Under the pieces are notes generated by a model that was given only the letters and a program-made list of their open reading frames with translations, was not told the DNA's origin and ran no database searches. DNA of 64,000 nt from assembly GCA_963825505.1 (NCBI GenBank), contig CAWGTL010000004.1, positions 550,837 to 614,836 of the forward strand. The letters run 5' to 3'. The DNA comes from JBBQSN01 sp963825505. Its GTDB lineage: Bacteria; Actinomycetota; Actinomycetes; Actinomycetales; CAWJMD01. Shown one piece after another: positions 40,674 through 49,794 of this stretch. How positions within the stretch are numbered: position 1 is the first letter of the stretch; each line of letters starts with the position of its first letter. A program made the translations under genes and the position numbers.

Positions 40674-41876
40674 ATGCCCGAGCAGGACGAGCCCCGCTGG
40701 GGGCCCGCCGCCACCTACCGAGCCAAGCCGGCCGTCCGGCGGCGCCCGGCTGCTGCGGCACCCCCCGGGCGGGCGCAGACCCGCTACCAGGAGCGTCCGG
40801 CCCGCGACCACGGCGACGACGGGTACGACGACGGGTACGACGACCGCGACGACGGCGGCCCGGGCACGACGTACGGCCGCCGGCGCCCGTCCCGACCGCC
40901 TCGGCGGAGTCGTCGTCGCCGCGGTCGCACCGTCGCCCTGGTCCTGGTGCTCCTGCTGGTGGCTGCCGTCGCGTACCCGGTCCTGCTGGCGCGCACGGCG
41001 ATGTCGAACGTCCACCGGGTCGACGCGCTGTCCGGGTCCACGGTCTCCGACACCCCCGGCCGCACGATCCTCGTGGTCGGGTCCGACTCGCGAGACGGCA
41101 CCGACATCGGCGGCGCGCAGGAGACCTCGCGCACCGACACGATCCTGCTGCTGCACCGGCCGCGCAACGGCCCCACGGTGCTGCTGAGCATCCCGCGCGA
41201 CTCCGACGTCGACGTGCCGGGCCAGGGCGAGAACAAGATCAACGCCGCCTATGCGATCGGCGGCCCGCCGCTGCTGGTGGCGACGGTCGAGCAGGCGACC
41301 GGTCTGCACGTCGACAGCTACGTCGAGACCGGCCTGGCCGGCTTCGGCGAGGTGGTCGACGCCGTCGGTGGGGTCACGATCTGCCCGAAGGCGGCGATGC
41401 AGGACCCCCTGGCCGACGGCCTCGACATCCAGGCCGGCTGCCAGGAGGCCGACGGCAAGGTGGCCCTCGGGTACGCCCGCAGCCGCAAGCTCGACGCGCG
41501 CGGCGACCTCGGCCGGGTCGAGCGGCAGCGCGAGGTGATGGCGGCCATCGCCCAGAAGGGCTTCGCCCCCGCCACGGTGCTCAACCCGTTCAACGCCTTC
41601 CCGCTCGCACGGGCCGGCGGCGACGCGCTCACCATGGACGAGCAGGACGGCGTCACCGACCTCGCCTGGTTCCTGCTCGCGATGCGCGACAGCGCCGGAG
41701 GCGACGGCATCTCTCTGACCGTCCCGGTGGCCGACACCACGCGCCGCACCGAGCACGGCGTCGTCGTCGACTGGGACGAGGCCAAGGCCGAGCAGGTGTT
41801 CCAGGCGCTGCGCGACTCCTCCACCGAGAGCATCCGCACCATCGCCGACGAGCAGGCCGCGCAGGCCGGCGGCTAG
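40674..41876 (+). CDS. LytR-CpsA-Psr (LCP) family phosphotransferase
   Basis: This 400-residue type II membrane protein has a charged N-terminus (with the acidic repeat HGDDGYDDGYDDRDDGG), an Arg-rich stretch, a membrane helix at about 84-105, and an extracytoplasmic LCP domain. Conserved residues appear in VVGSDSRDG, SRTDTILLLHRP, LSIPRDSDVDVPG and ALGYARSRKLDARGDLGRVERQREVM. LCP enzymes attach polyprenyl-linked glycans to peptidoglycan or galactan, which makes this a candidate for anchoring the region 2 polysaccharide. It is convergent with purE, sharing 4 bp at the 3' ends. Confidence 0.92.
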   Translation: MPEQDEPRWGPAATYRAKPAVRRRPAAAAPPGRAQTRYQERPARDHGDDGYDDGYDDRDDGGPGTTYGRRRPSRPPRRSRRRRGRTVALVLVLLLVAAVAYPVLLARTAMSNVHRVDALSGSTVSDTPGRTILVVGSDSRDGTDIGGAQETSRTDTILLLHRPRNGPTVLLSIPRDSDVDVPGQGENKINAAYAIGGPPLLVATVEQATGLHVDSYVETGLAGFGEVVDAVGGVTICPKAAMQDPLADGLDIQAGCQEADGKVALGYARSRKLDARGDLGRVERQREVMAAIAQKGFAPATVLNPFNAFPLARAGGDALTMDEQDGVTDLAWFLLAMRDSAGGDGISLTVPVADTTRRTEHGVVVDWDEAKAEQVFQALRDSSTESIRTIADEQAAQAGG

Positions 41877-42418
41877 AGCCCTACCGGCCCCTCGGACCGC
41901 TTGCGCCGCAGCGCTTCTCCCTTGGCGAGGGCCACCTCGCGCAGGCCGCCCTGGAACCGCAGCATCTCCTCGCGCAGGCGTACCGCCTCGGGGCCGTCGC
42001 CGGCGGCCAGGACGCGCACGGCCAGGAGACCGGCGTTGCGGGCGCCGCCGATCGACACCGTGGCCACCGGGACACCGGCCGGCATCTGCACGATCGACAG
42101 CAGCGAGTCCATGCCGTCGAGGTGCTGGAGCGGCACCGGGACGCCGATGACCGGCAGCGGCGTCACGGACGCGAGCATCCCCGGCAGGTGGGCGGCACCG
42201 CCGGCGCCGGCGACCACCACCCGCAGCCCCCGCTCGGCGGCGGTGCGTCCGTACTCGACCATCTCGGTGGGCATCCGGTGCGCCGAGACGACGTCGACCT
42301 CGTGCGGCACGCCGAACTCCTCCAGCACCTCGGCGGCGGCCTGCATCACCGGCCAGTCCGAGTCGGAGCCCATGACGATGCCGACGACCGGCGTTGCAGC
42401 AGAACCGTTCTCGGTCAC
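41873..42418 (-). CDS. purE: N5-carboxyaminoimidazole ribonucleotide mutase
   Basis: This 181-residue protein starts at GTG 42418, overlapping the purK stop (GTGA). VGIVMGSDSDWPVMQAAAEVL, VVSAHRMPTEMVEYG, AGAGGAAHLPGMLASVT and ARNAGLLAVRVLA are the class I PurE motifs. The enzyme moves the carboxylate of N5-CAIR to C4 in purine synthesis, after PurK. Length and motif order are typical, so this is an intact core gene. Confidence 0.96.
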   Translation of the reverse strand: MTENGSAATPVVGIVMGSDSDWPVMQAAAEVLEEFGVPHEVDVVSAHRMPTEMVEYGRTAAERGLRVVVAGAGGAAHLPGMLASVTPLPVIGVPVPLQHLDGMDSLLSIVQMPAGVPVATVSIGGARNAGLLAVRVLAAGDGPEAVRLREEMLRFQGGLREVALAKGEALRRKRSEGPVGL

Positions 42419-43587
42419 GAGTCGATCACTCCCCTGATGAAGTCGGCGGCATGTCGGGCCCGGGCGCGCACCTCGTCGAGGTCGTCGCCCCAGGCGGTGA
42501 CGTGCCCGACCTTGCGGCCCGGGCGCACGCCCTTGCCGTACAGGTGCACCTTCACCGCCGGGTCGTGCGCCATCACGTGGAGGTAGGACCGGTACAGGTC
42601 CTCGTAGCGGCCGCCGAGGACGTTGGCCATCACGGTCCACCGCGCCCGCGGACGGACCTCGCCGAGCGGCAGGTCGAGCACGGCGCGCAGGTGCTGCTCG
42701 AACTGCGAGGTCGTCGAGCCGTCGATCGTCCAGTGCCCGCTGTTGTGGGGGCGCATCGCCAGCTCGTTGACGACGAACCGCCCGTCGGTGGTCTCGAAGC
42801 CCTCGACGGCCAGCACGCCGGTGACGCCGAGCTCGCCCGCGACGTCGAGCGCCTCGCGGGTGGCCGAGGCCGCGAGGTCGGGGTCCAGACCCGGTGCGGG
42901 CGCGATCACCTCGTCGCACACGCCGTCGACCTGGATCGTCTCCACCACCGGCCACGCGGCGGCCTGGCCCGACGGGCTGCGCGCGACGAGCACGGCGAGC
43001 TCGCGCACGAAGTCGACCTTCTCCTCGACCAGGAGGCCCTCGGGGAAGGCGGCGAACCAGTCGGCCACCCGCTCGAGCGCTTCCGGCCCGTCGAGCACCG
43101 CGACGCCCTTGCCGTCGTAGCCGCCGCGCGGGGTCTTCACGACCACCGGCCAGCCGACGTCGTCGCCGAACGCGCGCACGGCGTCGGGCGAGACGGCCCG
43201 GGCCCACCGCGGCGCACCGGTCCCGAGGGCGGCGAGGCGCTCGCGCATCACCAGCTTGTCCTGCGCGTGCACCAGGGCCTGCGGGGGCGGCCCGACGGCG
43301 ACGCCCGCCTCCTGCAGCTCGTGCAGCAGGACGGTCGGCACGTGCTCGTGGTCGAAGGTCAGCACCGCGACGCCGTCGGTGAGCGCGCGCACGGCCTCGG
43401 CGTCGGTGTGGTGCCCGACCCGGGTGTCGCTGATCACCTGGGCGGCGCTGTCGTCGGGGTCGGTGGCCAGCAGCCGCAACCGCACGCCCAGCCCGATCGC
43501 CGCCTGCTGCATCATCCGCGCCAGCTGCCCCCCGCCGACCACGGCCACGGTGGGGAAGCCGCCGGGGACGGTGACGAGGTCGCTCAC
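42415..43587 (-). CDS. purK: 5-(carboxyamino)imidazole ribonucleotide synthase
   Basis: This 390-residue ATP-grasp enzyme starts at GTG 43587. VAVVGGGQLARMMQQAAIGLG opens the N-domain; VVVKTPRGGYDGKGVAVL is the ATP-grasp loop and VNELAMRPHNSGHWTID is the conserved metal/ATP site. It turns AIR into N5-CAIR with ATP and bicarbonate. GTG 43587 was preferred to ATG 43593 because a -10 hexamer lies exactly 7 nt before the GTG and would sit almost on the ATG. It pairs with purE. Confidence 0.95.
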   Translation of the reverse strand: MSDLVTVPGGFPTVAVVGGGQLARMMQQAAIGLGVRLRLLATDPDDSAAQVISDTRVGHHTDAEAVRALTDGVAVLTFDHEHVPTVLLHELQEAGVAVGPPPQALVHAQDKLVMRERLAALGTGAPRWARAVSPDAVRAFGDDVGWPVVVKTPRGGYDGKGVAVLDGPEALERVADWFAAFPEGLLVEEKVDFVRELAVLVARSPSGQAAAWPVVETIQVDGVCDEVIAPAPGLDPDLAASATREALDVAGELGVTGVLAVEGFETTDGRFVVNELAMRPHNSGHWTIDGSTTSQFEQHLRAVLDLPLGEVRPRARWTVMANVLGGRYEDLYRSYLHVMAHDPAVKVHLYGKGVRPGRKVGHVTAWGDDLDEVRARARHAADFIRGVIDS

Positions 43588-43594
43588 GGCCATG

Positions 43595-43600
43595 AGCCTA
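43595..43600 (-). promoter_or_regulatory. -10 element TAGGCT of a leaderless promoter for purK-purE
   Basis: TAGGCT then 7 nt then GTG 43587 on the minus strand. Confidence 0.5.
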
Positions 43601-43693
43601 CTGACGGTCCGGACGCCGCCGGACGCCGCCGGACCAGCCTGCTGGGATGCTTGCTCCGAACCCCGGTCACACCACCAGCAGCGAGGAGGACGC

Positions 43694-44239
43694 GTGGCAC
43701 CGTTCCGGCTCGTCGAGCGCGTGCTCGACCGGGCGCGCGGCGCGCTGCACGTGCTGGTCCGCGAGGTGATCAAGTTCGGGGTGGTGGGCGCGGTCGCGTT
43801 CGTCGTCGACGCCGGGCTGTTCAACCTGCTCCGGTTCGGGCCTGGTGAGGTGCTGGGCGACAAGCCCCTCACCGCCAAGGTGGTCTCGGTGGCCGTGGCC
43901 ACCTGCGTCGCCTGGTACGGCAACCGGCAGTGGACGTTCCGCCGCCGCCGCACCGCGGCGCCGGTGCGCGAGCTGCTCCAGTTCGCCGTCATCAACGCGG
44001 TCGGGCTCGGCATCGGGCTGGCGTGCCTGTTCACCTCGCACTACCTGCTCGGCCTGCGCAGCCCGCTCGCCGACAACGTGTCGGCGAACGGGGTCGGTCT
44101 GGTGCTGTCGACGCTGTTCCGGTTCTGGGCCTACCGGCGGTTCGTCTTCACGGTCGAGCTCGCCGACGACCCGGTGCTGGCCGTCGACGGGCCCGAGCCC
44201 GCGTCTACCGCAGGGTCGCGACCCGCCTCCGCAGGCTGA
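43694..44239 (+). CDS. GtrA-like membrane protein
   Basis: This 181-residue protein starts at GTG 43694, close after GAGGAGGA. Helix 1 is VIKFGVVGAVAFVVDAGLFNLL; helix 2 ends CVAWYGNRQWTFRRR, then two further helices follow, ending in FRFWAYRRFVF. This matches the GtrA family (sugar flippase-like). A gene of this kind next to purK is seen in mycobacteria and other actinobacteria. The 3' end overlaps the convergent large membrane-protein gene by 35 bp. Confidence 0.87.
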   Translation: MAPFRLVERVLDRARGALHVLVREVIKFGVVGAVAFVVDAGLFNLLRFGPGEVLGDKPLTAKVVSVAVATCVAWYGNRQWTFRRRRTAAPVRELLQFAVINAVGLGIGLACLFTSHYLLGLRSPLADNVSANGVGLVLSTLFRFWAYRRFVFTVELADDPVLAVDGPEPASTAGSRPASAG

Positions 44240-47200
44240 CCACGTCGCGCACCCGCGCCTCGTACCGCGCACCGAGCGCGAGCAGCACCAGGCCCACCAG
44301 CGCCAGGCTCGCCCACCGCGGCACCGCCTGGTAGGCCAGCGCCACGAACGGCGAGAGCTGGACGACCGCGTGGACGGCGAGCACCGTCGCCGCCACCAGC
44401 ACCGGCGCCTGCCAGCGTCGCCGCACGCCCTCGACCAGCACGACCGCGGCTCCGACCGTCAGCAGCGCGGTCCGCGCCACCGGGCCGGCGGTGGTGGCGA
44501 GCACCAGGCTCGGCACCAGCGCGGCGGTGGCGGCCGGGCCGATCCACGGCCACGACCCGAGCGCCGGGCTGCGGCGCATCGTCGACGCGCCGGCCAGGGC
44601 CAGCGCCCCGGCCGCCGGCAGGGTGATCAGCTCGACCGGTCCGTCCAGCCCGCCCGTCGCGCCGAGCACCGCGGCGAGGGCCAGCACGGCCGTCGCGCCC
44701 CAGCCCAGCGGACCGGGCCGGTCACCACGCGACCTGACCACCAGCACGGCACCGGCCAGGACGACGACCCCGAGGTGCCGCGCCAGGGGGAGGGCGCCCT
44801 CCCCGGTCCCGACCGCGAGCGACGGCGCCGTCCCGACGACGAGCGCCACCAGTCCCGTCCACGGCGCCAGCCCGACCGCGCCGGACCCGACCCACTCCGG
44901 CCGGGAGAGCACGACCGCCACCCCGGCGAGCACGACCGCCGACGGCAGCGACCAGACCTCCACCTGCGTGCCGACGGACGCCCGCACGGCCGGTCCGGCC
45001 AGCACCGCCACCGCCGCCGCCCCCAGCAGCAGCGTGGCGGCGTCGCGCCGGCGGGACCGGCCCTCCCCCGCTCCCCCGAGCGCGTGGTGCGCCACGAGCG
45101 CGGCCGCCGCGGCCCCGGCCAGCAGCACCGCCGGACGCACCCACGGTCCCCCGACCGACGCGACCGCCGACGGCAGCACCAGCAGCACCAGGCCCGTGAC
45201 GGTGCTCGGACGCGCCACCACCCCGTCGCGGCGCGTCGTCACCACCCCGGCGAGCAGCAGGACCAGCGCCGGCGGGACGCTGAACGCCTCGACCGACCCC
45301 ACCTCGGCGGCGGCGAGCCGGTCCCACAGCGCACCGCTGGCGAGAGCGAGGGCCACCCAGGCCACCCAGCGGCGCGACGGCACGGTCGCGAGCGCGGCGG
45401 CGCCGACGGCCAGGACGACCAGCAACGGCCAGGCCGCCTCGTCGCGGGCTCCGGCGAGCCCGGCGAGCGCGGCCAGCAGCACCGCGCCGCCGACGAGACC
45501 GCCCGACAGCTCGACCACCGGAGCCAGCACCCGCCGACCGCGGTGCAGCGTGGCAGCCGACGCCAGCGCGGCCGCGACCACGACGGCTGCGGCCAGCACC
45601 GGGTCGACGCCCACGAGCCCCCGGACGCCCTCGTTCCCCGCGAGGTGCACGCCCGTCGCCGCGGTGAGCGCACCGAACGGCACGAGCGCTCCGGCGCCGA
45701 GCGCGCGTTCGGCCCGGGACCAGACCCGCCGCGGGTCGGCGGCGAGCAGCGCGACGAGCGCCGTCGCGGTCGCGAGCACGGCCAGGAGGCGCGGCTCGCG
45801 CAGGGCCGGCACCACGGCGAGCGCGGGCACCAGGGCGAGCACCACGGCCGCAGCGCCCGTCCCCCCGGCGGCGCGCCGGTCCCCCTGCGGGACGACGGGA
45901 ACCAGTGACGCGAGCGCGAAGGCGGCCAGCCCGGCCAGGGTCGCGACGAGGGCGGCGTCGGCGAGCGGTCGTCCGGCCCACGCCACGACACCTCCGACGG
46001 CGACGAGGGTCGCCGCCGTGGCGGGTACGTCGAGCACCGCCCAGCCGCTCGTCCGGCGGGCCAGCACCAGACCGGCGACGCCCACCAGCGTCATCGGTAC
46101 GGACAGCGGCTCCACCGTCCAGGCGGCGACCACGCCGAGAGCACCCGCCGCGGCGCCGGCCACGAGCTGGGTCGTCCCCTCCACGACCCAGTCCGGCCGA
46201 CGCCGCAGCGCGTGCCCGGCTGCGGCGGCCCCCACCGCCAGCAGCAGGGCCGTGGCCACCACGTGCAGGACGCTGAGGTCGAGCTGCCAGGGCAGGCAGA
46301 CCACCAGCACGCCCAGCACGAGCGCCGCGGCGCGACGGGCGAGCAGCGCGCCCCCCACGCGCCACCAGCCCGCCAGCACACCGGCCACGGCCAGGACGGC
46401 GACGAAGGACGCCGTCCTCTCCGTACCGGGCACCCAGTCCCCCGCAGCCACACCGACCGCGTCGGCCCACGGCGCCGCCAGCTGCGCCGACCACGGCCGC
46501 AGCGCCCCCGCGAGCACCGTGACGGGGTGCAGGGCCACCACGAAGGCCGCCGGCGCCGCCGCCACCGCCAGGACGGTCAGCGCGGCGCGGGCGCCGACCC
46601 GCAGGTCGGGCCCGCCCGACGACCGGTGGGCGGACGCCAGCTGACGCAGCGCCAGCGCCACCAGCCCGACCCCCATCGGCGCGCCGAGGAGGGCCCAGGT
46701 GTCGAGGAGGTGGACGGCGGCCAGGGCGACCGCGACGGCGGCCGACGCACCCGCGACGGCCGACCAGGCGCCGCGGGCGCGTCCCCCCGGGACGACCGCG
46801 TGCAGCAGGCCCAGCACGGCGCCGCCGGTGGCGAGCAGCGCACCCTGCCACGGGACCCAGGGCCCGACCACGAGCAGGATCAGGCCGGCGCACGCCGCGG
46901 CCGGCCCGCCTGCCCAGGTGAGGACGCCCGCCTCGGCGCGCGCTCCGCGGGCGGCGAGGGGGCCGGCCACGAGCCCGGCCGTCGCGGCCACCAGCAACCC
47001 GGCCGCCAGCCACGAGAGCGCGTCGGGAAGCTCGGCCCGCAGCGCGAGGTGGCCACCGACCAGGGCCGGCGCCAGCGGCAGCAGCGCGGCGGCGGTGACG
47101 CCGAGCGAGCGCAGCCGGCCCAGCCGGGCCACGCCGGCCATGACGGCGGCGCAGACGAGGGCGGCGGCCGCCGCGTACGACAGGCGTCCCATCCCCTCGC

Positions 47201-47822
47201 CGGCCAGGCCGGTCACCCGCACCGCGACCGCGTCGAGGAGGACGAGCACGGCTCCGAACGCCCCGACCGCCTCGGCCGTCAGGGCCATCCGCGCCCGACG
47301 GGCGAGCAGGGCGGCGCCGAGGACGGTCACGGTCAGGGTGGCCACGACGACCGAGCGCCCGGTGATGCCGAGCCGGTCCCAGGAGAAGGCGAGGAAGACG
47401 ACGGAGGCCACGGCGAGCAGCAGGGCACCGAGACCGACCAGCAGGCTCTGCACGCTGAGGACGGGCCGGCGCGAGGGGCGGGCGGGTGGCTGCGGCGCGA
47501 CGGGCGGCGCCCAGCCCTGCTGGACGGGCGTCGCGGTGACCGGCTTCGTGGCGGTGACCGGCGGGACCGCCACGGGCTGGGCGACGGGCGGCGCCGGGGT
47601 GACCCACCGGGCGCGCCGGGCGGTGGCCTCGTCGCGCAGCACCTGCACCAGGCGGACCCGCTCGCCCAGCCAGCGGTCGGCCTGCCTGCTCGCCTCGAGG
47701 AGCCGGACGGCGGTGGGCCCGACCAGCTCGAGCGCGCAGCGGGGGCAGGTGGAGCCGGGCAGGGGGGATCCGCACGCGGGGCACACGTCGGTGCGGGTGA
47801 GGGCGGGCGCCGGGGACGTCAT
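44205..47822 (-). CDS. Very large polytopic membrane protein with N-terminal zinc ribbon
   Basis: This 1205-residue protein starts at ATG 47822 with a CPACGSPLPGSTCPRCAL zinc ribbon and a Pro/Val-rich linker (about 75-115). More than thirty hydrophobic segments then cover about 120-1180 with Ala/Val/Leu-rich short loops. No transporter or GT motif is visible. It resembles uncharacterised actinobacterial membrane proteins of the SCO7322 kind, and I do not know its function. Length and the absence of a catalytic loop make a structural or scaffold role possible. It overlaps the GtrA 3' end. Confidence 0.75.
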   Translation of the reverse strand: MTSPAPALTRTDVCPACGSPLPGSTCPRCALELVGPTAVRLLEASRQADRWLGERVRLVQVLRDEATARRARWVTPAPPVAQPVAVPPVTATKPVTATPVQQGWAPPVAPQPPARPSRRPVLSVQSLLVGLGALLLAVASVVFLAFSWDRLGITGRSVVVATLTVTVLGAALLARRARMALTAEAVGAFGAVLVLLDAVAVRVTGLAGEGMGRLSYAAAAALVCAAVMAGVARLGRLRSLGVTAAALLPLAPALVGGHLALRAELPDALSWLAAGLLVAATAGLVAGPLAARGARAEAGVLTWAGGPAAACAGLILLVVGPWVPWQGALLATGGAVLGLLHAVVPGGRARGAWSAVAGASAAVAVALAAVHLLDTWALLGAPMGVGLVALALRQLASAHRSSGGPDLRVGARAALTVLAVAAAPAAFVVALHPVTVLAGALRPWSAQLAAPWADAVGVAAGDWVPGTERTASFVAVLAVAGVLAGWWRVGGALLARRAAALVLGVLVVCLPWQLDLSVLHVVATALLLAVGAAAAGHALRRRPDWVVEGTTQLVAGAAAGALGVVAAWTVEPLSVPMTLVGVAGLVLARRTSGWAVLDVPATAATLVAVGGVVAWAGRPLADAALVATLAGLAAFALASLVPVVPQGDRRAAGGTGAAAVVLALVPALAVVPALREPRLLAVLATATALVALLAADPRRVWSRAERALGAGALVPFGALTAATGVHLAGNEGVRGLVGVDPVLAAAVVVAAALASAATLHRGRRVLAPVVELSGGLVGGAVLLAALAGLAGARDEAAWPLLVVLAVGAAALATVPSRRWVAWVALALASGALWDRLAAAEVGSVEAFSVPPALVLLLAGVVTTRRDGVVARPSTVTGLVLLVLPSAVASVGGPWVRPAVLLAGAAAAALVAHHALGGAGEGRSRRRDAATLLLGAAAVAVLAGPAVRASVGTQVEVWSLPSAVVLAGVAVVLSRPEWVGSGAVGLAPWTGLVALVVGTAPSLAVGTGEGALPLARHLGVVVLAGAVLVVRSRGDRPGPLGWGATAVLALAAVLGATGGLDGPVELITLPAAGALALAGASTMRRSPALGSWPWIGPAATAALVPSLVLATTAGPVARTALLTVGAAVVLVEGVRRRWQAPVLVAATVLAVHAVVQLSPFVALAYQAVPRWASLALVGLVLLALGARYEARVRDVVSLRRRVATLR

Positions 47823-47902
47823 GGCGCCAGCGTGGCGGACGGGCGGTTCCCGGCCGCAGCGCGCCCCTACTCAGCTCGGTTGGCCGCCCTGGGGTCGGGT
47901 AC

Positions 47903-48712
47903 TCAGGTCAGCGGCTGCTCGCCCGGCCAGACCGGGCGCCGCTTCTCCGCGAAGGCGGCGACGCCCTCGGCGCGGTCGGCGCTGAAGGCCGTCGCGCGCC
48001 ACGCACCGTCCTCGATCACCAGACCGGCGGCCAGCGGCGCGTCCATGCCCTGACGCATCGCCCGCTTGGCGTTGCGCACACCGACGGGCGAGTTGGCCGC
48101 GATCTGCCGAGCGAGCGAGAGCGCCTCTGCCGCAGCGGTTCCGGCGTCGACGAGCCGGTCGACCAGCCCGAGCCGGTACGCCTCCTCGGCGTCGACCTTG
48201 CGGGCCGTGAGCACCAGGTCGGCGGCGCGCGACCAGCCGAGCCGGCGCGTCAGCAGCTGCGTCCCGCCCCCGCCGGGGATGACTCCGACGGACACCTCGG
48301 GCAGGCCCAGGACGGCCGCCCGGCCGGCGACGACGAGGTCGCAGGCCAGCGCGATCTCGCAACCGCCACCGAGCGCGAAGCCGTCCACCGCCGCCACCAC
48401 GGGCATCTCCAGGTCGAGCACCCCGCGGTACGCGGGGGCGGTCACCAGACGCTGCCGGCGCAGCTCGTCGTCGGTGAGGGTGCCCCGCTCCTTGAGGTCG
48501 GCGCCCACGCAGAACGCCTTGGGGTGGCTCGAGCTGACGACCACGGCTCGGACGGACGGGTCGGCGGCGATCTCGGCCGTCGCGGCCGACAGGGCGCGGG
48601 CCATCGCGGTCGAGACCGCGTTCAGGGCCGACGGACGGTCGAGGACGAGCCCCACCACACCGTCGTCGTGCCGCTCCAGCCGGACCAGGCTCTCCTCGCT
48701 GCGCTCCTTCAC
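47903..48712 (-). CDS. Enoyl-CoA hydratase/isomerase family protein
   Basis: This 269-residue crotonase-fold protein starts at GTG 48712. The oxyanion hole sites are at SHPKAFCVGADL and GFALGGGCEIALACDL; the two catalytic Glu are the one in GGGCE and the one in LPEVSVGVIPGGGGTQ. The C-terminal trimerisation part is complete (length fits the family). It hydrates 2-enoyl-CoA in fatty-acid or branched-chain breakdown. It overlaps the cyclase gene by 4 bp. Confidence 0.9.
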   Translation of the reverse strand: MKERSEESLVRLERHDDGVVGLVLDRPSALNAVSTAMARALSAATAEIAADPSVRAVVVSSSHPKAFCVGADLKERGTLTDDELRRQRLVTAPAYRGVLDLEMPVVAAVDGFALGGGCEIALACDLVVAGRAAVLGLPEVSVGVIPGGGGTQLLTRRLGWSRAADLVLTARKVDAEEAYRLGLVDRLVDAGTAAAEALSLARQIAANSPVGVRNAKRAMRQGMDAPLAAGLVIEDGAWRATAFSADRAEGVAAFAEKRRPVWPGEQPLT

Positions 48713-49794
48713 GGGCGCAGGCTATCCGGCGCGTCGTCGTCGTCGGCCGGGTCCGGCGGACCGGCCCCGAGGGGCTGCGCCGAGGGCAGGGCCCCAGGGG
48801 CCGCGGCTCGCGGGCCCCCGCGGACGGCGGTGCGCGTCACGAGCCAGGGCGACACCGGACCGATCCCCTTGAGCGTTCGGCGCCGCAACGGGGCGCACGC
48901 GAAACCGGACGTCGCGCCGAGGCTCGAGGCCGTGGGGTCGTCGGCGAGCACCGTGCCGGGCGCGGCGATCGAGGTGAGCCGGCTGGCCCGGTTGACCGTG
49001 GTGCCGAACACGTCGCCCATCCGGGCGAGCACCTGCCCGCTGGCGAGCCCGACCCGCACCTCGGGCAGCAGCGGGTCGGCCTCCATCTCGGCGGCCAGGT
49101 CGAGCGCGACACCGGCGGCGGCGGCCGGCGGCCAGGCGACGAACAGCACCTCGTCGCCCACGGTCTTGATGATGCGACCCCCGTGCGAGGCGACGACGTC
49201 GGACGCCGTGGCCTCGAAGCGCTGCACGAGACGGGCCAGCTCGCGCTCGGAGAGCCGTCGCACCACCCGGGTGAAGGAGACCAGGTCGGCGAACCCGATG
49301 GTGCGCCGCATCGTGGTGGTGCCGGGCTCGTGCTCCTCGCTGCGGTAGCGGATCAGGGCAGAGGCCAGGTGCCGTCGCCAGGCGTAGACGACGAGCGGCT
49401 CGAACAGGTCGGCCAGACCCGCTGCGAGGTCGCCGACGTCACCGCCGTCACCCTCCTCGGCCTGCACCTCGCCGAGCAGCTGGACCTGCCACGACGCGAG
49501 CCGGTCGACCGAGCGGCCGACCGCGCGGGTGAGGCCGAGAGCGGTCTCCTCATCGAGCACGCCGTCACGGACGAGTGACGAGATCCGTTGCAGCGCAGCG
49601 ACGTCGGCCTCAGTGAACGCATCGAGCTCCTCGTCCACCTCCGGGAAGCCGAGCGCGCGCCAGAACTTGCGCGCGGATCGCAGCGAGACCCCCGCCTCGT
49701 TCGAGACCTGCCGCGAGCGCAGGTGCGGCCGGCCGCCGAGGACGCGGTCCTCGCCGTCCAGCTCGTCGCCCTCGACCGGGGCGTCGTCGGTCAC
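48709..49794 (-). CDS. Class III adenylate cyclase with N-terminal regulatory domain
   Basis: This 361-residue cytoplasmic protein starts at GTG 49794, overlapping the birA stop (GTGA). An N-terminal all-helical domain (about 20-145, SNEAGVSLRSARKFWRALGF) resembles the regulatory domain of Rv1264-type cyclases. The catalytic domain has the metal Asp170 (IGFADLVSFT) and Asp214 (IKTVGDEVLF), the adenine-specifying Lys210 and Asp261, and the transition-state Asn268 and Arg272 (GTTVNRASRL). All key residues are present, so it is probably active. Regulation by pH is known for the Rv1264 group but is not visible here. Confidence 0.9.
   Translation of the reverse strand: MTDDAPVEGDELDGEDRVLGGRPHLRSRQVSNEAGVSLRSARKFWRALGFPEVDEELDAFTEADVAALQRISSLVRDGVLDEETALGLTRAVGRSVDRLASWQVQLLGEVQAEEGDGGDVGDLAAGLADLFEPLVVYAWRRHLASALIRYRSEEHEPGTTTMRRTIGFADLVSFTRVVRRLSERELARLVQRFEATASDVVASHGGRIIKTVGDEVLFVAWPPAAAAGVALDLAAEMEADPLLPEVRVGLASGQVLARMGDVFGTTVNRASRLTSIAAPGTVLADDPTASSLGATSGFACAPLRRRTLKGIGPVSPWLVTRTAVRGGPRAAAPGALPSAQPLGAGPPDPADDDDAPDSLRP
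48719..48724 (-). promoter_or_regulatory. -10 element TAGCCT of a leaderless promoter
   Basis: TAGCCT then 6 nt then GTG 48712 on the minus strand, located inside the coding end of the cyclase gene. Confidence 0.4.

Noticed and set aside
39911..42586. Plus-strand open frame (891 codons) spanning the F420 enzyme, LCP and purE
   Set aside because: Crosses real genes on both strands. Low-complexity His/Arg/Gly-rich translation.
43621..43643. Direct repeat GGACGCCGCC in the purK-GtrA gap
   Set aside because: Two short copies only, without a link to the promoter elements.
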